Positions 35,161 through 43,522 are shown, counted from the stretch's first letter. The stretch: DNA of 64,000 bases from DASVHS01 sp038244815 (GCA_038244815.1 JBBRTB010000001.1:62001-126000), one strand, 5' to 3'. Program-made: numbers and translations. Notes: generated from the sequence alone by a model not told the origin.

Positions 35161-36243
35161 ATGAGCATGAACCCCGTTCTGCCGCTTCCGGCAGCGGATG
35201 CCGGCCCCACGCCGCAGCTGGTGGGGAGGCGCGTGACGGCGGAAGAGATCGCCGCATGGACTCTGCTTGGGGCGCTGCTCCTGTTCGTGCTCTTTCAGCA
35301 TCTGGTCTCCGCGGCCGTGGTGGCCCTGGCGCTCTATGTGATCCTCGAAGGTGTCACCAAACGGATCTCCCGCAGGCTGTCGGGCAGTACGGCGCGTCCA
35401 CTGGCCGTGCTCATCGTCACGGCTGTAACGGCGGCGCTCGTCGTGGGAGCGATCGCTCTCGCTGTGACGATGATCCGCCATGGAGCCACCACCATCCCGG
35501 ACATGATGAACCAGATGGCCGAGATCCTCGGCTCGGTCCGCCTGTGGCTCGGCGGCGTTGGTCACGAGTTCATCCCCGACGTGATGACCGACGCCGAGGA
35601 TCTGAAAGCGACGATCGCGCTGTGGCTGAAGGCGCACGCGCAGACGCTCCGCGCGGGCGGCATGTACATCGGCGTCGGCCTGGTGCACGGCATCATGGGT
35701 ATTCTTCTGGCGATCCTGGTCTTCTTCCGCCACGTCACGCACCACGATGAAGCGCGTCGCGGACCGCTGGCCCGTCACCTGGTCGACAAGATGGACCGGT
35801 TCAGCGACGCCTTCGCGCGCGTGGCCACGGCACAGATCAAGATCTCCATCGTCAATACGACGCTGACCGCCCTCTACCTGCTGGTGGGATTGCCGCTGTT
35901 CGGCATCCACGTTCCGTTCGCGTCGACGCTCGTGCTGGTCACATTCGTTTGCGGGTTGATTCCCGTGGTCGGCAACCTGATCTCGAACACGATGATCTGC
36001 ATCCTGTCCATGGGCGTATCCGTGACCACCGCGTTCGCCTCGCTGGTGTTTCTCGTGGTCATCCACAAGCTCGAGTACCTGATCAACTCGCGGCTCGTGG
36101 GCGGGGAAACCGATTCCCAGGCCTGGGAGATCCTGATGGCCATCATTCTCGGCGAAGCGGCCTTCGGGATCGGCGGCGTCGTGCTTGCCCCGATCGTCTA
36201 CGCGTTCGTAAAGCGCGAGCTCACCGATCGCGGTCTGGTCTAG
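35161..36243 (+). CDS. AI-2E family (PerM/TqsA-like) membrane transporter
   Basis: A 360-residue protein with seven to eight helices, including VTAEEIAAWTLLGALLLFVLFQHLV near the N-terminus and the conserved late block YLLVGLPLFGIHVPFASTLVLVTFVCGLIPVVGNLIS. The family includes autoinducer-2 exporters and sodium antiporters, so the substrate is open. ATG lies seven bases after TACAAT (35148-35153): leaderless. Its 3' end is seven bases from the convergent Grx-PCD fusion gene. Confidence 0.82.
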   Translation: MSMNPVLPLPAADAGPTPQLVGRRVTAEEIAAWTLLGALLLFVLFQHLVSAAVVALALYVILEGVTKRISRRLSGSTARPLAVLIVTAVTAALVVGAIALAVTMIRHGATTIPDMMNQMAEILGSVRLWLGGVGHEFIPDVMTDAEDLKATIALWLKAHAQTLRAGGMYIGVGLVHGIMGILLAILVFFRHVTHHDEARRGPLARHLVDKMDRFSDAFARVATAQIKISIVNTTLTALYLLVGLPLFGIHVPFASTLVLVTFVCGLIPVVGNLISNTMICILSMGVSVTTAFASLVFLVVIHKLEYLINSRLVGGETDSQAWEILMAIILGEAAFGIGGVVLAPIVYAFVKRELTDRGLV

Positions 36244-36250
36244 CCACGCT

Positions 36251-36838
36251 CTAGACCGGAAGGATCCGGTCGATCCTGGCGGCCAGGACGAAATCGCTGC
36301 GCGTGAGTCCGTCGATCTTGTGCGTCCAGATCTCGATACCCACCTTTCCCCAGGCCAGATGAATGTCAGGATGATGCCCTGCCCGTTCCGCCAACGCGCC
36401 GACAGCGTTCGTGAATGAGAGCGCCTGCGCGAAATCAGGAAAGCGGAACTCCTTCTCCAGGTGGTGCCCGTCCACTACGCGCCAGCTCGATCCAAGCTCG
36501 CGCGCCACGGCGGCGAGCTCGGCTCCCGCGAGCGGGGGTACGCCACCTTTGCACGGAATGCACTCCTCGGCCGCGAGCGTCGACGCGTTCGTCGCGGTGC
36601 GATCGCGGACCAGCCGCGCGAACTCGTCCGCGGTGATGTGGTGCCGGAATATCTCCGCGTTGTCGATGCAGACGACGGGCACGTCACTCGTGTAGCGGCG
36701 GCGCAGTTCCGGATCGTTGTCGATGTCGATCTCCTCGATGCGCACGTCGAGGCCTGAGGAACGCATGACCGCTTTTGCCTCGTCGCAAAGACGACAATCG
36801 CGGCGGGTGTACATTGTCACGTCGATCGCCGGCGCCAT
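36251..36838 (-). CDS. glutaredoxin-like domain fused to pterin-4a-carbinolamine dehydratase
   Basis: A 195-residue fusion. Residues about 6-85 are a glutaredoxin-like fold with the CRLC redox motif (MYTRRDCRLCDEAKAVM) and the cis-proline VPVVCIDN. Residues about 95-195 are a PhhB/PCD domain with WRVVDGHHLEKEFRFPDFAQALSF, the GHHPDIHLAWGKVGIEIWTH active site and GLTRSDFVLAARID. PCD recycles tetrahydropterin for aromatic hydroxylases or helps molybdopterin metabolism. No phenylalanine hydroxylase is in the window. The two halves are in one uninterrupted frame; the fusion is unusual. Start ATG 36838, 16 bases from a divergent SDR. Confidence 0.8.
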   Translation of the reverse strand: MAPAIDVTMYTRRDCRLCDEAKAVMRSSGLDVRIEEIDIDNDPELRRRYTSDVPVVCIDNAEIFRHHITADEFARLVRDRTATNASTLAAEECIPCKGGVPPLAGAELAAVARELGSSWRVVDGHHLEKEFRFPDFAQALSFTNAVGALAERAGHHPDIHLAWGKVGIEIWTHKIDGLTRSDFVLAARIDRILPV

Positions 36839-36854
36839 GCCGGGAGCTTATCCG

Positions 36855-37622
36855 ATGTCTCCGCAGAACGTCCTGAACCTCGATAGAAAAGTGGCGCTCA
36901 TCACCGGAGCGTCGCGTGGCATCGGGCGGGAGACCGCACTACGGATGGCCGAGGCCGGTGCACGCGTGGTGGTGAATTACAACCGGAGCAGAGACGAAGC
37001 AGAAGAGCTGGTCCGCGCCATCGGAGAGAGCGCCATCGCCGTTCAGGCCGATGTGGCGGACCCTGGCGACGTCGAGCGCCTCGTCGACCGCACGCTCGCG
37101 GTCCACGGCCGCGTCGACATCGTGGTGAACAACGCCGCGCTCTACGCCGACAACCGATTCGATGGCGACGACTACGCGGCCTGGCAGGAGGGCTGGCGGC
37201 GCACGTTCGCGCTCAATGTCTTCGGCGCCGCTAACGTCGCTTTTCTGGCCATGCGCTCGATGCGGCAGACCGGCGGCGGCAGGATCATCAACGTCGCTTC
37301 CCGTGCCGCGTTCCGCGGGGAGACGGAATTCGCGGACTACGGCGCGTCGAAGGCCGCGCTCGTCAACCTCACGCGATCCATTGCCCGTGCCTGTGCAAAA
37401 GACGGAATCATCGCCAGCTGCGTCGCGCCCGGCTTCATCGAGACCGAGATGGCGCGCGCGTCCCTGGAGCGGGATCGACACGAGATCGTCGGCCAGATCC
37501 CACTCGGACGCGTGGGCACACCGGAGGAGGTCGCCGGCGTCATCCTCTTTCTGGCCTCGCCGCTGGCCGGCTATCTCAATGGAGTGACCATCGACATCAA
37601 CGGCGGTTCGTGGTTTCACTGA
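36855..37622 (+). CDS. short-chain dehydrogenase/reductase (SDR)
   Basis: A 255-residue classical SDR. The coenzyme loop is ITGASRGIGRE (16-26), with NNAA (92-95) and the catalytic S149 and Y162-x3-K166 (SRAAF... DYGASKAA). The C-terminal block IPLGRVGTPEEVAGVILFLASPLAGYLNGVTIDINGG is typical of FabG-like 3-oxoacyl reductases and glucose dehydrogenases. The ORF extends upstream over the divergent gene; ATG 36855 gives the family's normal start. Substrate unknown. Confidence 0.87.
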   Translation: MSPQNVLNLDRKVALITGASRGIGRETALRMAEAGARVVVNYNRSRDEAEELVRAIGESAIAVQADVADPGDVERLVDRTLAVHGRVDIVVNNAALYADNRFDGDDYAAWQEGWRRTFALNVFGAANVAFLAMRSMRQTGGGRIINVASRAAFRGETEFADYGASKAALVNLTRSIARACAKDGIIASCVAPGFIETEMARASLERDRHEIVGQIPLGRVGTPEEVAGVILFLASPLAGYLNGVTIDINGGSWFH

Positions 37623-37706
37623 GGGTGGCAGACGGTTTCGAAGCAGGGCGCCGAGGAAGCGGTGGAGGGGGCGGCTCAGAATTTGCTGTGAGTGTAGTGA
37701 GGCGTC

Positions 37707-37907
37707 ATGATGTCTTCGATTTTCATCACACTGATTGTCATCGCTGCCGCGGTCGCGCTCGGTGTGGCACTGGCGTATCTGCCGATGCGGCTGCTCCTTT
37801 CCCACCTCGCCAGAAACGTGCGCGAGTTCATCCAGCGCCAGCGCGACCGCCGCACGAGTTCCCGCGACACGCCGGACCGGCGCAATGAAGCGCCGCAGCA
37901 GCCCTGA
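37707..37907 (+). CDS. small single-pass membrane protein
   Basis: A 66-residue protein with a hydrophobic N-terminal helix (IFITLIVIAAAVALGVALAYLPM) and a basic, proline-rich cytosolic tail (RQRDRRTSSRDTPDRRNEAPQQP). A GAGG lies about five bases before the ATG pair. No family recognised. Followed by a dispersed palindromic repeat. Moderate support only, since it rests on composition and start context. Confidence 0.5.
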   Translation: MMSSIFITLIVIAAAVALGVALAYLPMRLLLSHLARNVREFIQRQRDRRTSSRDTPDRRNEAPQQP

Positions 37908-37922
37908 GGCGAACCGTTACAA

Positions 37923-38015
37923 GTCATTCCGAGCGCCGGAGAGCGCGAGGAATCTGGGCGGGGGAGCACACCGCCTCCGCCCGAATTTCTCGCCGTCTTC
38001 GCGGCTCGGAATGAC
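37923..38015. repeat. dispersed palindromic repeat, copy 2
   Basis: A 93-base element with ends GTCATTCCGAGC and GCTCGGAATGAC. It lies between convergent genes and abuts the stop codon of the TlpA-like gene, so it may also end transcription from both sides. See copies at 23015 and 47852. Confidence 0.8.
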
Positions 38016-38516
38016 TCAGCGGGCCAGGGCGGATTCGAGCGCCGTGGTCATGGCCGCATCCCTCATGTCCACGATTCCGAAGTGTTTCCAGACGATGTTC
38101 CCGGACCGGTCGACGATGACCGAGGTCGGAATCACCGACGTCTTGAAGATCGTGGCCAGGTTGCCGTCGGGATCGACCACGATCGGGTAGGCGATCTTCT
38201 CATCGGCAACGAACGGCTTGACGTCGGCGGCACCCCCTTCGTCCACGCTGACGCCGATGACCTTGAATCCGCGGCTGGCATACTTCGCGTGGAGTTTCTG
38301 CAGTTCCGGGATCTCGAAGCGGCATGGACCGCACCACGTCGCCCAGACGTTGAGCAGAACGACGTTGCCCTTCTCGCCGGCGATATCGAACGGCCGCCCA
38401 TCGAGCCACTGCGCCTTGTACGCCGGCATGGGCGGACCGGACGGCTTGACCACGGTTTCCTGTTGGTGGCAGGCGGCGATGAGCAGCAGCGCCGCGAACG
38501 AAAGACATTTCTTCAT
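38016..38516 (-). CDS. TlpA/ResA-like thioredoxin-fold lipoprotein
   Basis: A 166-residue envelope protein. A lipoprotein signal ends in LLIAAC (Cys 16), so it is lipid-anchored. The thioredoxin fold has the redox motif WCGPC (in WATWCGPCRFEIPELQKL), the TlpA-type insert (VSVDEGGAADVKPFV) and the cis-proline VIPTSVIVD. Such proteins reduce periplasmic disulfides, often for cytochrome c maturation. The ATG follows the TAG of the selenoprotein gene with no gap, so the two are co-transcribed and both are thiol-redox proteins. Confidence 0.87.
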   Translation of the reverse strand: MKKCLSFAALLLIAACHQQETVVKPSGPPMPAYKAQWLDGRPFDIAGEKGNVVLLNVWATWCGPCRFEIPELQKLHAKYASRGFKVIGVSVDEGGAADVKPFVADEKIAYPIVVDPDGNLATIFKTSVIPTSVIVDRSGNIVWKHFGIVDMRDAAMTTALESALAR

Positions 38517-39056
38517 CTACAACCCCTCACCCGGCCCTGTCGGCTCGATGTGCAGCGCGTTCGTGATGCGATTGAAATAGTTGAAGAGCCCGGCCATCGC
38601 CGAAATCTCGAGGATCTCTCCCTCTTCGTAGTGCTTGCGCAGCCTTGCGAACAACTCGTCGCCAACCCGATTGGCGTCGAAGGTGAGCTGCCGTGCGAAC
38701 TCCAGCGCCACTTTCTCCCTTTCCGTGAACGGCCCGCTCTCGAAGTCGACGAGCTGATCGAGCTGCTGATCGGTGGCTCCATGCCGCGCAGCCTGCGCGG
38801 TGTGGGAGCGGTTTCAATACTCACACGAGTTGAGCCGCGACACCAGCGACGCCACCAGCTCCTTCGTCTTGACCGGCACCGTACCGGTGTTCGTGATGGC
38901 CTGAAGGTGCGCCGCCATCGTTGTCAGGATCTCCGGCCGGTGGGCGTAGATGCGGAACATGTTCGGCACGTTCCCGCGCTGCTCCCCCACCCGATTGAAG
39001 AGATCGAGGACTTCACCGCCAACCTGATCTTTCGAGAGTCTCGTCAGTCGAGCCAT
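38517..39056 (-). CDS. AhpD/CMD-like peroxidase-related selenoprotein (in-frame TGA = Sec81)
   Basis: The gene encodes 179 residues if the TGA at 38814-38816 is read as selenocysteine. Upstream: MARLTRLSKDQVGG...VKTKELVASLVSRLNSCEY. Downstream, in the same frame and free of stops to TAG 38517: NRSHT...REKVALEFARQLT...FNYFNRITNAL. This is the normal span of a carboxymuconolactone-decarboxylase/AhpD peroxidase-related protein, whose active site is CxxCxxxH. Here it reads CEY-U-NRSHT, so Sec replaces the resolving cysteine, and a SECIS-like hairpin follows. A TACAAT box (39062-39067) ends five bases before the ATG. The sel genes are not in the window. The alternative is a recent nonsense mutation. 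Confidence 0.85.
38776..38809 (-). promoter_or_regulatory. bacterial SECIS-like stem-loop
   Basis: Starting four bases after the TGA, GCTCC pairs with GGAGC (38805-38809 with 38776-38780). Above a small internal loop, CCGCGCA pairs perfectly with TGCGCGG (38794-38800 with 38784-38790) around a three-base apical loop GGC. The loop G lies about 20 bases downstream of the TGA, within the range expected for SelB-bound bacterial SECIS elements, and a G is at the start of the loop as usually required. Confidence 0.78.
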
Positions 39057-39065
39057 GCCCCATTG

Positions 39066-39100
39066 TAAAAACAAAAACGCCCCGCAAATTGCGGGGCGTT
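39066..39100 (-). terminator. rho-independent terminator after rplY
   Basis: On the minus strand AACGCCCCGC pairs with GCGGGGCGTT around a five-base loop, followed by TTTGTTTTT. It ends the prs-rplY message. The T tract overlaps the -10 box of the selenoprotein gene. Confidence 0.88.
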
Positions 39101-39129
39101 CGTCTGCAGCGTCGCACGGCAGGAAAAAT

Positions 39130-39792
39130 CTACTCTTCCGCCTTCTCTTCGACTTTGCCCTTCTTGATGAGTTCGGGCTCGGCCGGCACGGCGCCCGCTT
39201 CCACCGGCGCCACTTCCTCGACGACTTCCGCGCGCGCATGCGTGACGCCCATGACGACGCGCTCCGGATCCTCGAGAATCTTGATGCCCGTTGGCACTTT
39301 GAGATCCGACACGCGAATGTAGTCGTGCATGCCAACCTCTTCCACGTTCACGTCGATCGCGTCCGGAATCGCTCCCGGCAGACACTCTACGTGAAGCTCG
39401 CGGATCTGCCAGTCCAGGACGCCGCCTTCCTTCACACCACGAGACGTCCCACTGAGATGCACAGGGACGTTGACGCGGACAACCTCGTCCATCATCACGC
39501 GGACGAAGTCGATGTGGATCATCTTCCTGGAGATCGGATCGATCTGGATGTCCTTGATCATGGCGTGACGCTGCTGATCGGTGCCCGTCATCTTGAGCAG
39601 GAAGATCGAACGCACCCCGTGCTCGCTCTTCTGAACCAGCTCCGCCACCGACTTGCGGTCGACGGTGATCGCCACCGGCTCACGATGGCCGCCGTAGACG
39701 ACGGCAGGCACACGGCCTTCGCGGCGCAGCTTCTTCGCGATTTCTTTCCCCACCGACTCCCGGCGCACGACTTCCAAACTCACCTCGGCCAT
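39130..39792 (-). CDS. rplY: 50S ribosomal protein L25 / Ctc
   Basis: A 220-residue long-form L25 (TL5/CTC type) that binds 5S rRNA. The N-terminal domain has VSLEVVRRESVGKEIAKKLRREGRVPAVVYGG, the middle has IQIDPISRKMIHIDFVRV and the beta C-domain has VPVHLSGTSRGVKEGGVLDWQIRELHVECLP. The C-terminal tail is acidic and Lys-rich. ATG 39792 has GGGGAG upstream; an earlier in-frame ATG at 39819 is less likely. prs lies directly upstream, the conserved prs-rplY order. Confidence 0.95.
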   Translation of the reverse strand: MAEVSLEVVRRESVGKEIAKKLRREGRVPAVVYGGHREPVAITVDRKSVAELVQKSEHGVRSIFLLKMTGTDQQRHAMIKDIQIDPISRKMIHIDFVRVMMDEVVRVNVPVHLSGTSRGVKEGGVLDWQIRELHVECLPGAIPDAIDVNVEEVGMHDYIRVSDLKVPTGIKILEDPERVVMGVTHARAEVVEEVAPVEAGAVPAEPELIKKGKVEEKAEE

Positions 39793-39858
39793 AAAGCTCC
39801 CCTCAACGGATTTCGACAAAAGTTGGGAAAGTCGGGGCGGCCCGGCCTTATTCCCGGC

Positions 39859-40806
39859 TCACATTTCGAACAGCGAGCTCACCGAGTCCTCGTCGTGGAT
39901 CCTCTTGATCGCCTCGGCCAGAAGCTCGGCGATCGACAGGACGTGCAGTTTCGGACACTCCTGCTCCTTGTCGGTCATGGGCATGCTGTTGGTGGCGAAC
40001 ACCTGATCGAGCTTCGACTTGTTGATCCGCTCGACCGCAGGTCCGGAGAGGACGCCGTGGGTGCAGGAGGCCGAAATGGACCGCGCGCCCTGGGCCAGCA
40101 GCGCCTCGACGGAGTGGATGAGCGTCCCGCCCGTATCGATGATGTCGTCGACGACGAACACGTTCCGGTCCTCGACGTCGCCGATGATGTGCATGACCTC
40201 GGTCTGGTTGGCGGCGGTGCGGCGCTTGTCGATGATGGCCAGGGTCGCGCCGAGGCGCTTGGCGTAGGCGCGGGCGCGCTCCACGCCCCCGGCGTCGGGC
40301 GAGACGATGGTCAGGTCGGTCATGTTCAGCTTCTTGAGATGTCCGACGATGACCGGCGCGGCGAAGAGATGATCGACGGGGATGTTGAAAAAGCCCTGGA
40401 TCTGGGCGGCGTGCAGGTCGAGCGTCAGGACGCGGTCGGCGCCCGCCGCGGTGATGAGATCGGCCACGAGCTTGGACGTGATGGGAACGCGCGGCTTGTC
40501 CTTCCGGTCCTGTCTGGCATAGCCGTAATACGGGATCACCGCCGTGACGCGCCGCGCAGAGGAGCGCTTGAACGCGTCGAGCATGATCAGCAGCTCCATG
40601 AGGTGATCGTTGACCGGAGGACAGGTGGGCTGGATGACGAAGACGTCGGCGCCGCGCACGTTCTCGTCGATCTGCACGTAGTTCTCGCCGTCGGAAAAAC
40701 TGTAGAGCGTGACGTGCCCGCATTCGACGTCGAGGCGTGCGCAGATCTCCGAGGCCAGGGCCGGGTGGGCCCGGCCGGAGAAGACTTTCAGCAGCGGACT
40801 GTGCAA
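39859..40806 (-). CDS. prs: ribose-phosphate pyrophosphokinase
   Basis: A 315-residue enzyme making PRPP from ribose 5-phosphate and ATP. Diagnostic blocks are FSDGENYVQIDENVRG, PYYGYARQDRKDKPRVPITSK, LDLHAAQIQGFF and the PRPP loop VVDDIIDTGGTL. The start is TTG at 40806, nine bases after a TATAAT (40816-40821), so translation would begin on a leaderless message with a TTG codon. This start gives normal length and the usual N-terminus (LLKVFSGRAHPALA). Confidence 0.95.
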   Translation of the reverse strand: MHSPLLKVFSGRAHPALASEICARLDVECGHVTLYSFSDGENYVQIDENVRGADVFVIQPTCPPVNDHLMELLIMLDAFKRSSARRVTAVIPYYGYARQDRKDKPRVPITSKLVADLITAAGADRVLTLDLHAAQIQGFFNIPVDHLFAAPVIVGHLKKLNMTDLTIVSPDAGGVERARAYAKRLGATLAIIDKRRTAANQTEVMHIIGDVEDRNVFVVDDIIDTGGTLIHSVEALLAQGARSISASCTHGVLSGPAVERINKSKLDQVFATNSMPMTDKEQECPKLHVLSIAELLAEAIKRIHDEDSVSSLFEM

Positions 40807-40953
40807 GCGGCGGAGATTATACAGAGGGAAGGGCTATGCGGGACTGGCCCGTCGTGAGCGGGCCGGCTCCCACCATCAACCGCGTGCAGATGCAGTTCGA
40901 GGCGATGAAATGGGTGCGCTACCCGGGCGACTGCGGATCTGAGGCACCCCGTT

Positions 40954-41598
40954 CTACCGGCAGTCCTCTACATCTTTGCCATCGACGCGATAGACCGTCA
41001 CATGCGACCGCGAGCCGTATCCCTTTCTCACGAACGGGCGCGCGGACTTCGGCCCCGTGCCGATGAAGACGTCGATATGCGCTCCGCCGAAGTGGCCGCG
41101 ATCGTTGGCCACGAACTTCCCGTCGTGGACCGTTCCATCCGGAAGCCGTGCGCCTTTCAGTTGCGGGATGTAAAGGGTCGATCCGAGTCTCACGAAACGA
41201 GGATTGACGGCAATGGTGCGGTAGGGAACGAGCGCACAACCCGTGCTTCCGATTCCGTAGCGGGACTTGAGGACCCGAAAGCGGCTCTCGCCGCGCACTC
41301 TCCCGTCGTACATCACCGTGCGGCCGTCGCGGAGCCAGCCGGTTCCTTCCATCATCAATTCTCTTCTGAATTTCCGCGTCGTCGTCGCGATCACGTGCCC
41401 GCGCACGTCGCGAAGCTCGGCAGTGCGTTTACCGCGATAACGCGACGACGATTCGTCGATCACCCAGTAGAACGTCATCAGCGCGCGTCCCACTCTCTTG
41501 TGGGTCGCTGCCCAGGCGGGGAGAGCGATCGCGCAGGTCAGTACGATCGCGGCGATGGCACGTCGGGAGAATCCCGAGGCGTTCGGATCCCTGCCCAC
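40954..41598 (-). CDS. exported 3D (Asp-Asp-Asp) domain protein
   Basis: A 214-residue protein with an N-terminal hydrophobic signal or anchor (AIAAIVLTCAIALPAWAAT) and a C-terminal 3D domain: GSTGCALVPYRTIAVNPRFVRLGSTLYIPQLKGARLPDG...FVANDRGHFGGAHIDVFIG. The conserved aspartates are those of the MltA/YuiC double-psi barrel, which cleaves murein as a lytic transglycosylase. GTG 41598 follows a TATGAT box (41605-41610) by six bases: leaderless. The 147-base gap to prs shows only the prs promoter. Confidence 0.8.
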   Translation of the reverse strand: MGRDPNASGFSRRAIAAIVLTCAIALPAWAATHKRVGRALMTFYWVIDESSSRYRGKRTAELRDVRGHVIATTTRKFRRELMMEGTGWLRDGRTVMYDGRVRGESRFRVLKSRYGIGSTGCALVPYRTIAVNPRFVRLGSTLYIPQLKGARLPDGTVHDGKFVANDRGHFGGAHIDVFIGTGPKSARPFVRKGYGSRSHVTVYRVDGKDVEDCR

Positions 41599-41694
41599 GG
41601 CCGGATCATACCGTGGCGTTCGGGGCGGCCCGGCGCGGTGGCCGAGGCCGGTCGGTGCCGGACGCGAATCGGCATCCGGCGATCAGCGAGGTGT

Positions 41695-41771
<77 letters not shown>

Positions 41772-41831
41772 CTGATCGAGGCGAACGGGATTCTACGGGT
41801 CGCAACACGCCGCGGCAACTGCTGATTTCCC

Positions 41832-42956
41832 CTATGACGACGCACGCCACAACGTAACCAGCACTCCCACGCCGACGAGGATGAGCAGCAGGGGCCAGAA
41901 AAAGCTGCGCGACTTCACTGGTTTTTCGCCCTCTGCGGGCTGAGTGGTGGCCGAGGTGTCCAACGTTGCGCTCGTCGATGCGGTGCTCGACTCCGTCGCC
42001 GGCGCGGTCTCCAGCGGCGAAGTCACACTCGGCGAAGTCACACTCGGCGTCGGCGTTGGAGCGGCTGTCTGCGTGGCCACGAACGCCGGAGGTGTCGTCA
42101 CCGGCGCCGCACTTGTCGAGACTACCGGCGGCTTGGCGGGCTTCTGCGCGGCGCGCGGCGCCGGATGATGCGTCGTGGAACGGGGCGCGTGATGCACCCT
42201 TGTATTGGTCGGCGTGTGCGTCGGTGCCGGCTTCGGCTTCGCCGCTCTCACCTCATGAGTGGTCGAGCCCGTCGCAGGCGTGTGGTTCTGCGCAAGCGTC
42301 GCCGATGGAATCGTGGTGCCGCGAGCCGACGACCGTGGAGAGGGCTTCTGCCCGGTCAGGCGCCCAAGCGTTTCCGCGGCGGCATCGAGGAGAAAAACGC
42401 GCGTCTCGCTCGTCGGGTAGAAGCGGTTGCCATTCTGATCGACGATTACCTGCCGCCGCACGCTGTTCTCGTAGCCGGGGTACCTGCTGGCGATGCGAAA
42501 GGGTTCGCTCGACGAGTCGAAGAATGCCCCGGTCGGCGAAGTGAACTGGTAGGCCCAGACGCGATCGACATCGTCGAGCACACCGGCGAGATTCGTGGCC
42601 GCCGTCCGTTCCGCGCCCGGCGGATACGATGTCAGAAGGCTCTTGGCACGCACCAGCGAGTCGCGGAACAGGTCGCGGTTCCCGCTCCGCGCGGCGTTGA
42701 ACGCGGCCTGCAACTGTCCGTGCAGGCCGGCGCTGGGCGGCGCTTTCATGTCCTCCCGCGTATCACGAACGATCGTGCGCTCTTCCGAAGTGAGCCGTTG
42801 CGCCGGCTGCGGGGCCAGGCCCTCCGCGCACTCCGGAGGAATGGGCGCCGTCGCCCGCGGCAGCACTTTCACGGTCGGATTCAACTGCGCCCCGGCGCTC
42901 CAGGGAATCGCGGCCACGAGGACCAGCAGCACGCCCGGAATCTTCACTCGCCTCAT
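41832..42956 (-). CDS. exported protein with Pro/Thr-rich stalk and C-terminal membrane anchor
   Basis: A 374-residue protein. A signal peptide (VLLVLVAAIPWSAGA) leads to a helical domain (about 55-205) with EERTIVRDTREDMK and FRDSLVRAKSLLTSYPPGAE. Residues about 210-345 are low-complexity Pro/Thr/Ser/Ala with several TTHH and PTPTPS runs. The end is a hydrophobic helix (FFWPLLLILVGVGVLVTLW). No known motif. ATG overlaps the upstream stop (ATGA), linking it to the next gene. Confidence 0.6.
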   Translation of the reverse strand: MRRVKIPGVLLVLVAAIPWSAGAQLNPTVKVLPRATAPIPPECAEGLAPQPAQRLTSEERTIVRDTREDMKAPPSAGLHGQLQAAFNAARSGNRDLFRDSLVRAKSLLTSYPPGAERTAATNLAGVLDDVDRVWAYQFTSPTGAFFDSSSEPFRIASRYPGYENSVRRQVIVDQNGNRFYPTSETRVFLLDAAAETLGRLTGQKPSPRSSARGTTIPSATLAQNHTPATGSTTHEVRAAKPKPAPTHTPTNTRVHHAPRSTTHHPAPRAAQKPAKPPVVSTSAAPVTTPPAFVATQTAAPTPTPSVTSPSVTSPLETAPATESSTASTSATLDTSATTQPAEGEKPVKSRSFFWPLLLILVGVGVLVTLWRASS

Positions 42957-43507
42957 CCTCTTTTCGACCTGCCGTGTTTTCCGGGTCTCGGTGTCATCGG
43001 TGTGACGTTCGCATCGTGCGCGGCCGGTCTGGCCGCTTCGCGCTGTTCCTCGAGTTGAGCCACAGCCGCGCGCTCGAGCTGCCGGGCCATCTGCTGCCTG
43101 GCCATCGACGAACGCACCGCATCCTCCGGATCAGCCGGCGGCTCGACCGCGAACAATCTGCCGATCTCCGGTTCACGGTGCGACGCCTTCTCCGCGCCTG
43201 TCCGGTTGCGGGCCGAGATCGCTTCGATGTTGGCGGCAACCACGGCACCGGCTGCAATGAACCCGATGAGATGAGACTCATCGAACTCGGCCGGGAAAAG
43301 CACCAGCAGCGCAATGACCGAGAGCATGATCGTCACGGCCGCCCCGCGCCATCCGCTCTTCCACGCCGCCACCGCCACGGCCGCCACGTACACGGAAAGC
43401 AGCACCAGAGGCGACGCCGGAGCGAAGAGAGCAATGCCGGTGGCCACGATCGCCAGATCCGCGGCGATCGTGTACCGAACGAGTCGTTGCCGGTTTTCCA
43501 TGGTCAT
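42953..43507 (-). CDS. membrane protein with DUF4118-like helices
   Basis: A 184-residue protein. The first 95 residues form three to four helices (YTIAADLAIVATGIALFA, LVLLSVYVAAVAVAAWKSGWRGA, VTIMLSVIALLVLF, LIGFIAAGAVVA) that resemble the DUF4118 membrane module of KdpD-type kinases, without any kinase domain. The cytosolic tail is charged and helical (SSMARQQMARQLERAAVAQLEEQREA). It lies between the TPR gene and the stalk protein in one operon. Alternative start at Met 3. Confidence 0.55.
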   Translation of the reverse strand: MTMENRQRLVRYTIAADLAIVATGIALFAPASPLVLLSVYVAAVAVAAWKSGWRGAAVTIMLSVIALLVLFPAEFDESHLIGFIAAGAVVAANIEAISARNRTGAEKASHREPEIGRLFAVEPPADPEDAVRSSMARQQMARQLERAAVAQLEEQREAARPAAHDANVTPMTPRPGKHGRSKRG

Positions 43508-43522
43508 CGCCTGAAACGCCTT

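Noticed and set aside
38814..38816. In-frame TGA read as a nonsense mutation making a pseudogene
   Set aside because: It falls exactly on the active-site cysteine position, the downstream frame stays open and family-like to the normal end, and a SECIS-type hairpin follows.
40834..40953. Short plus-strand ORF between prs and the 3D-domain gene
   Set aside because: No ribosome binding site or -10 box and no recognisable residues; the gap is explained by the prs promoter.
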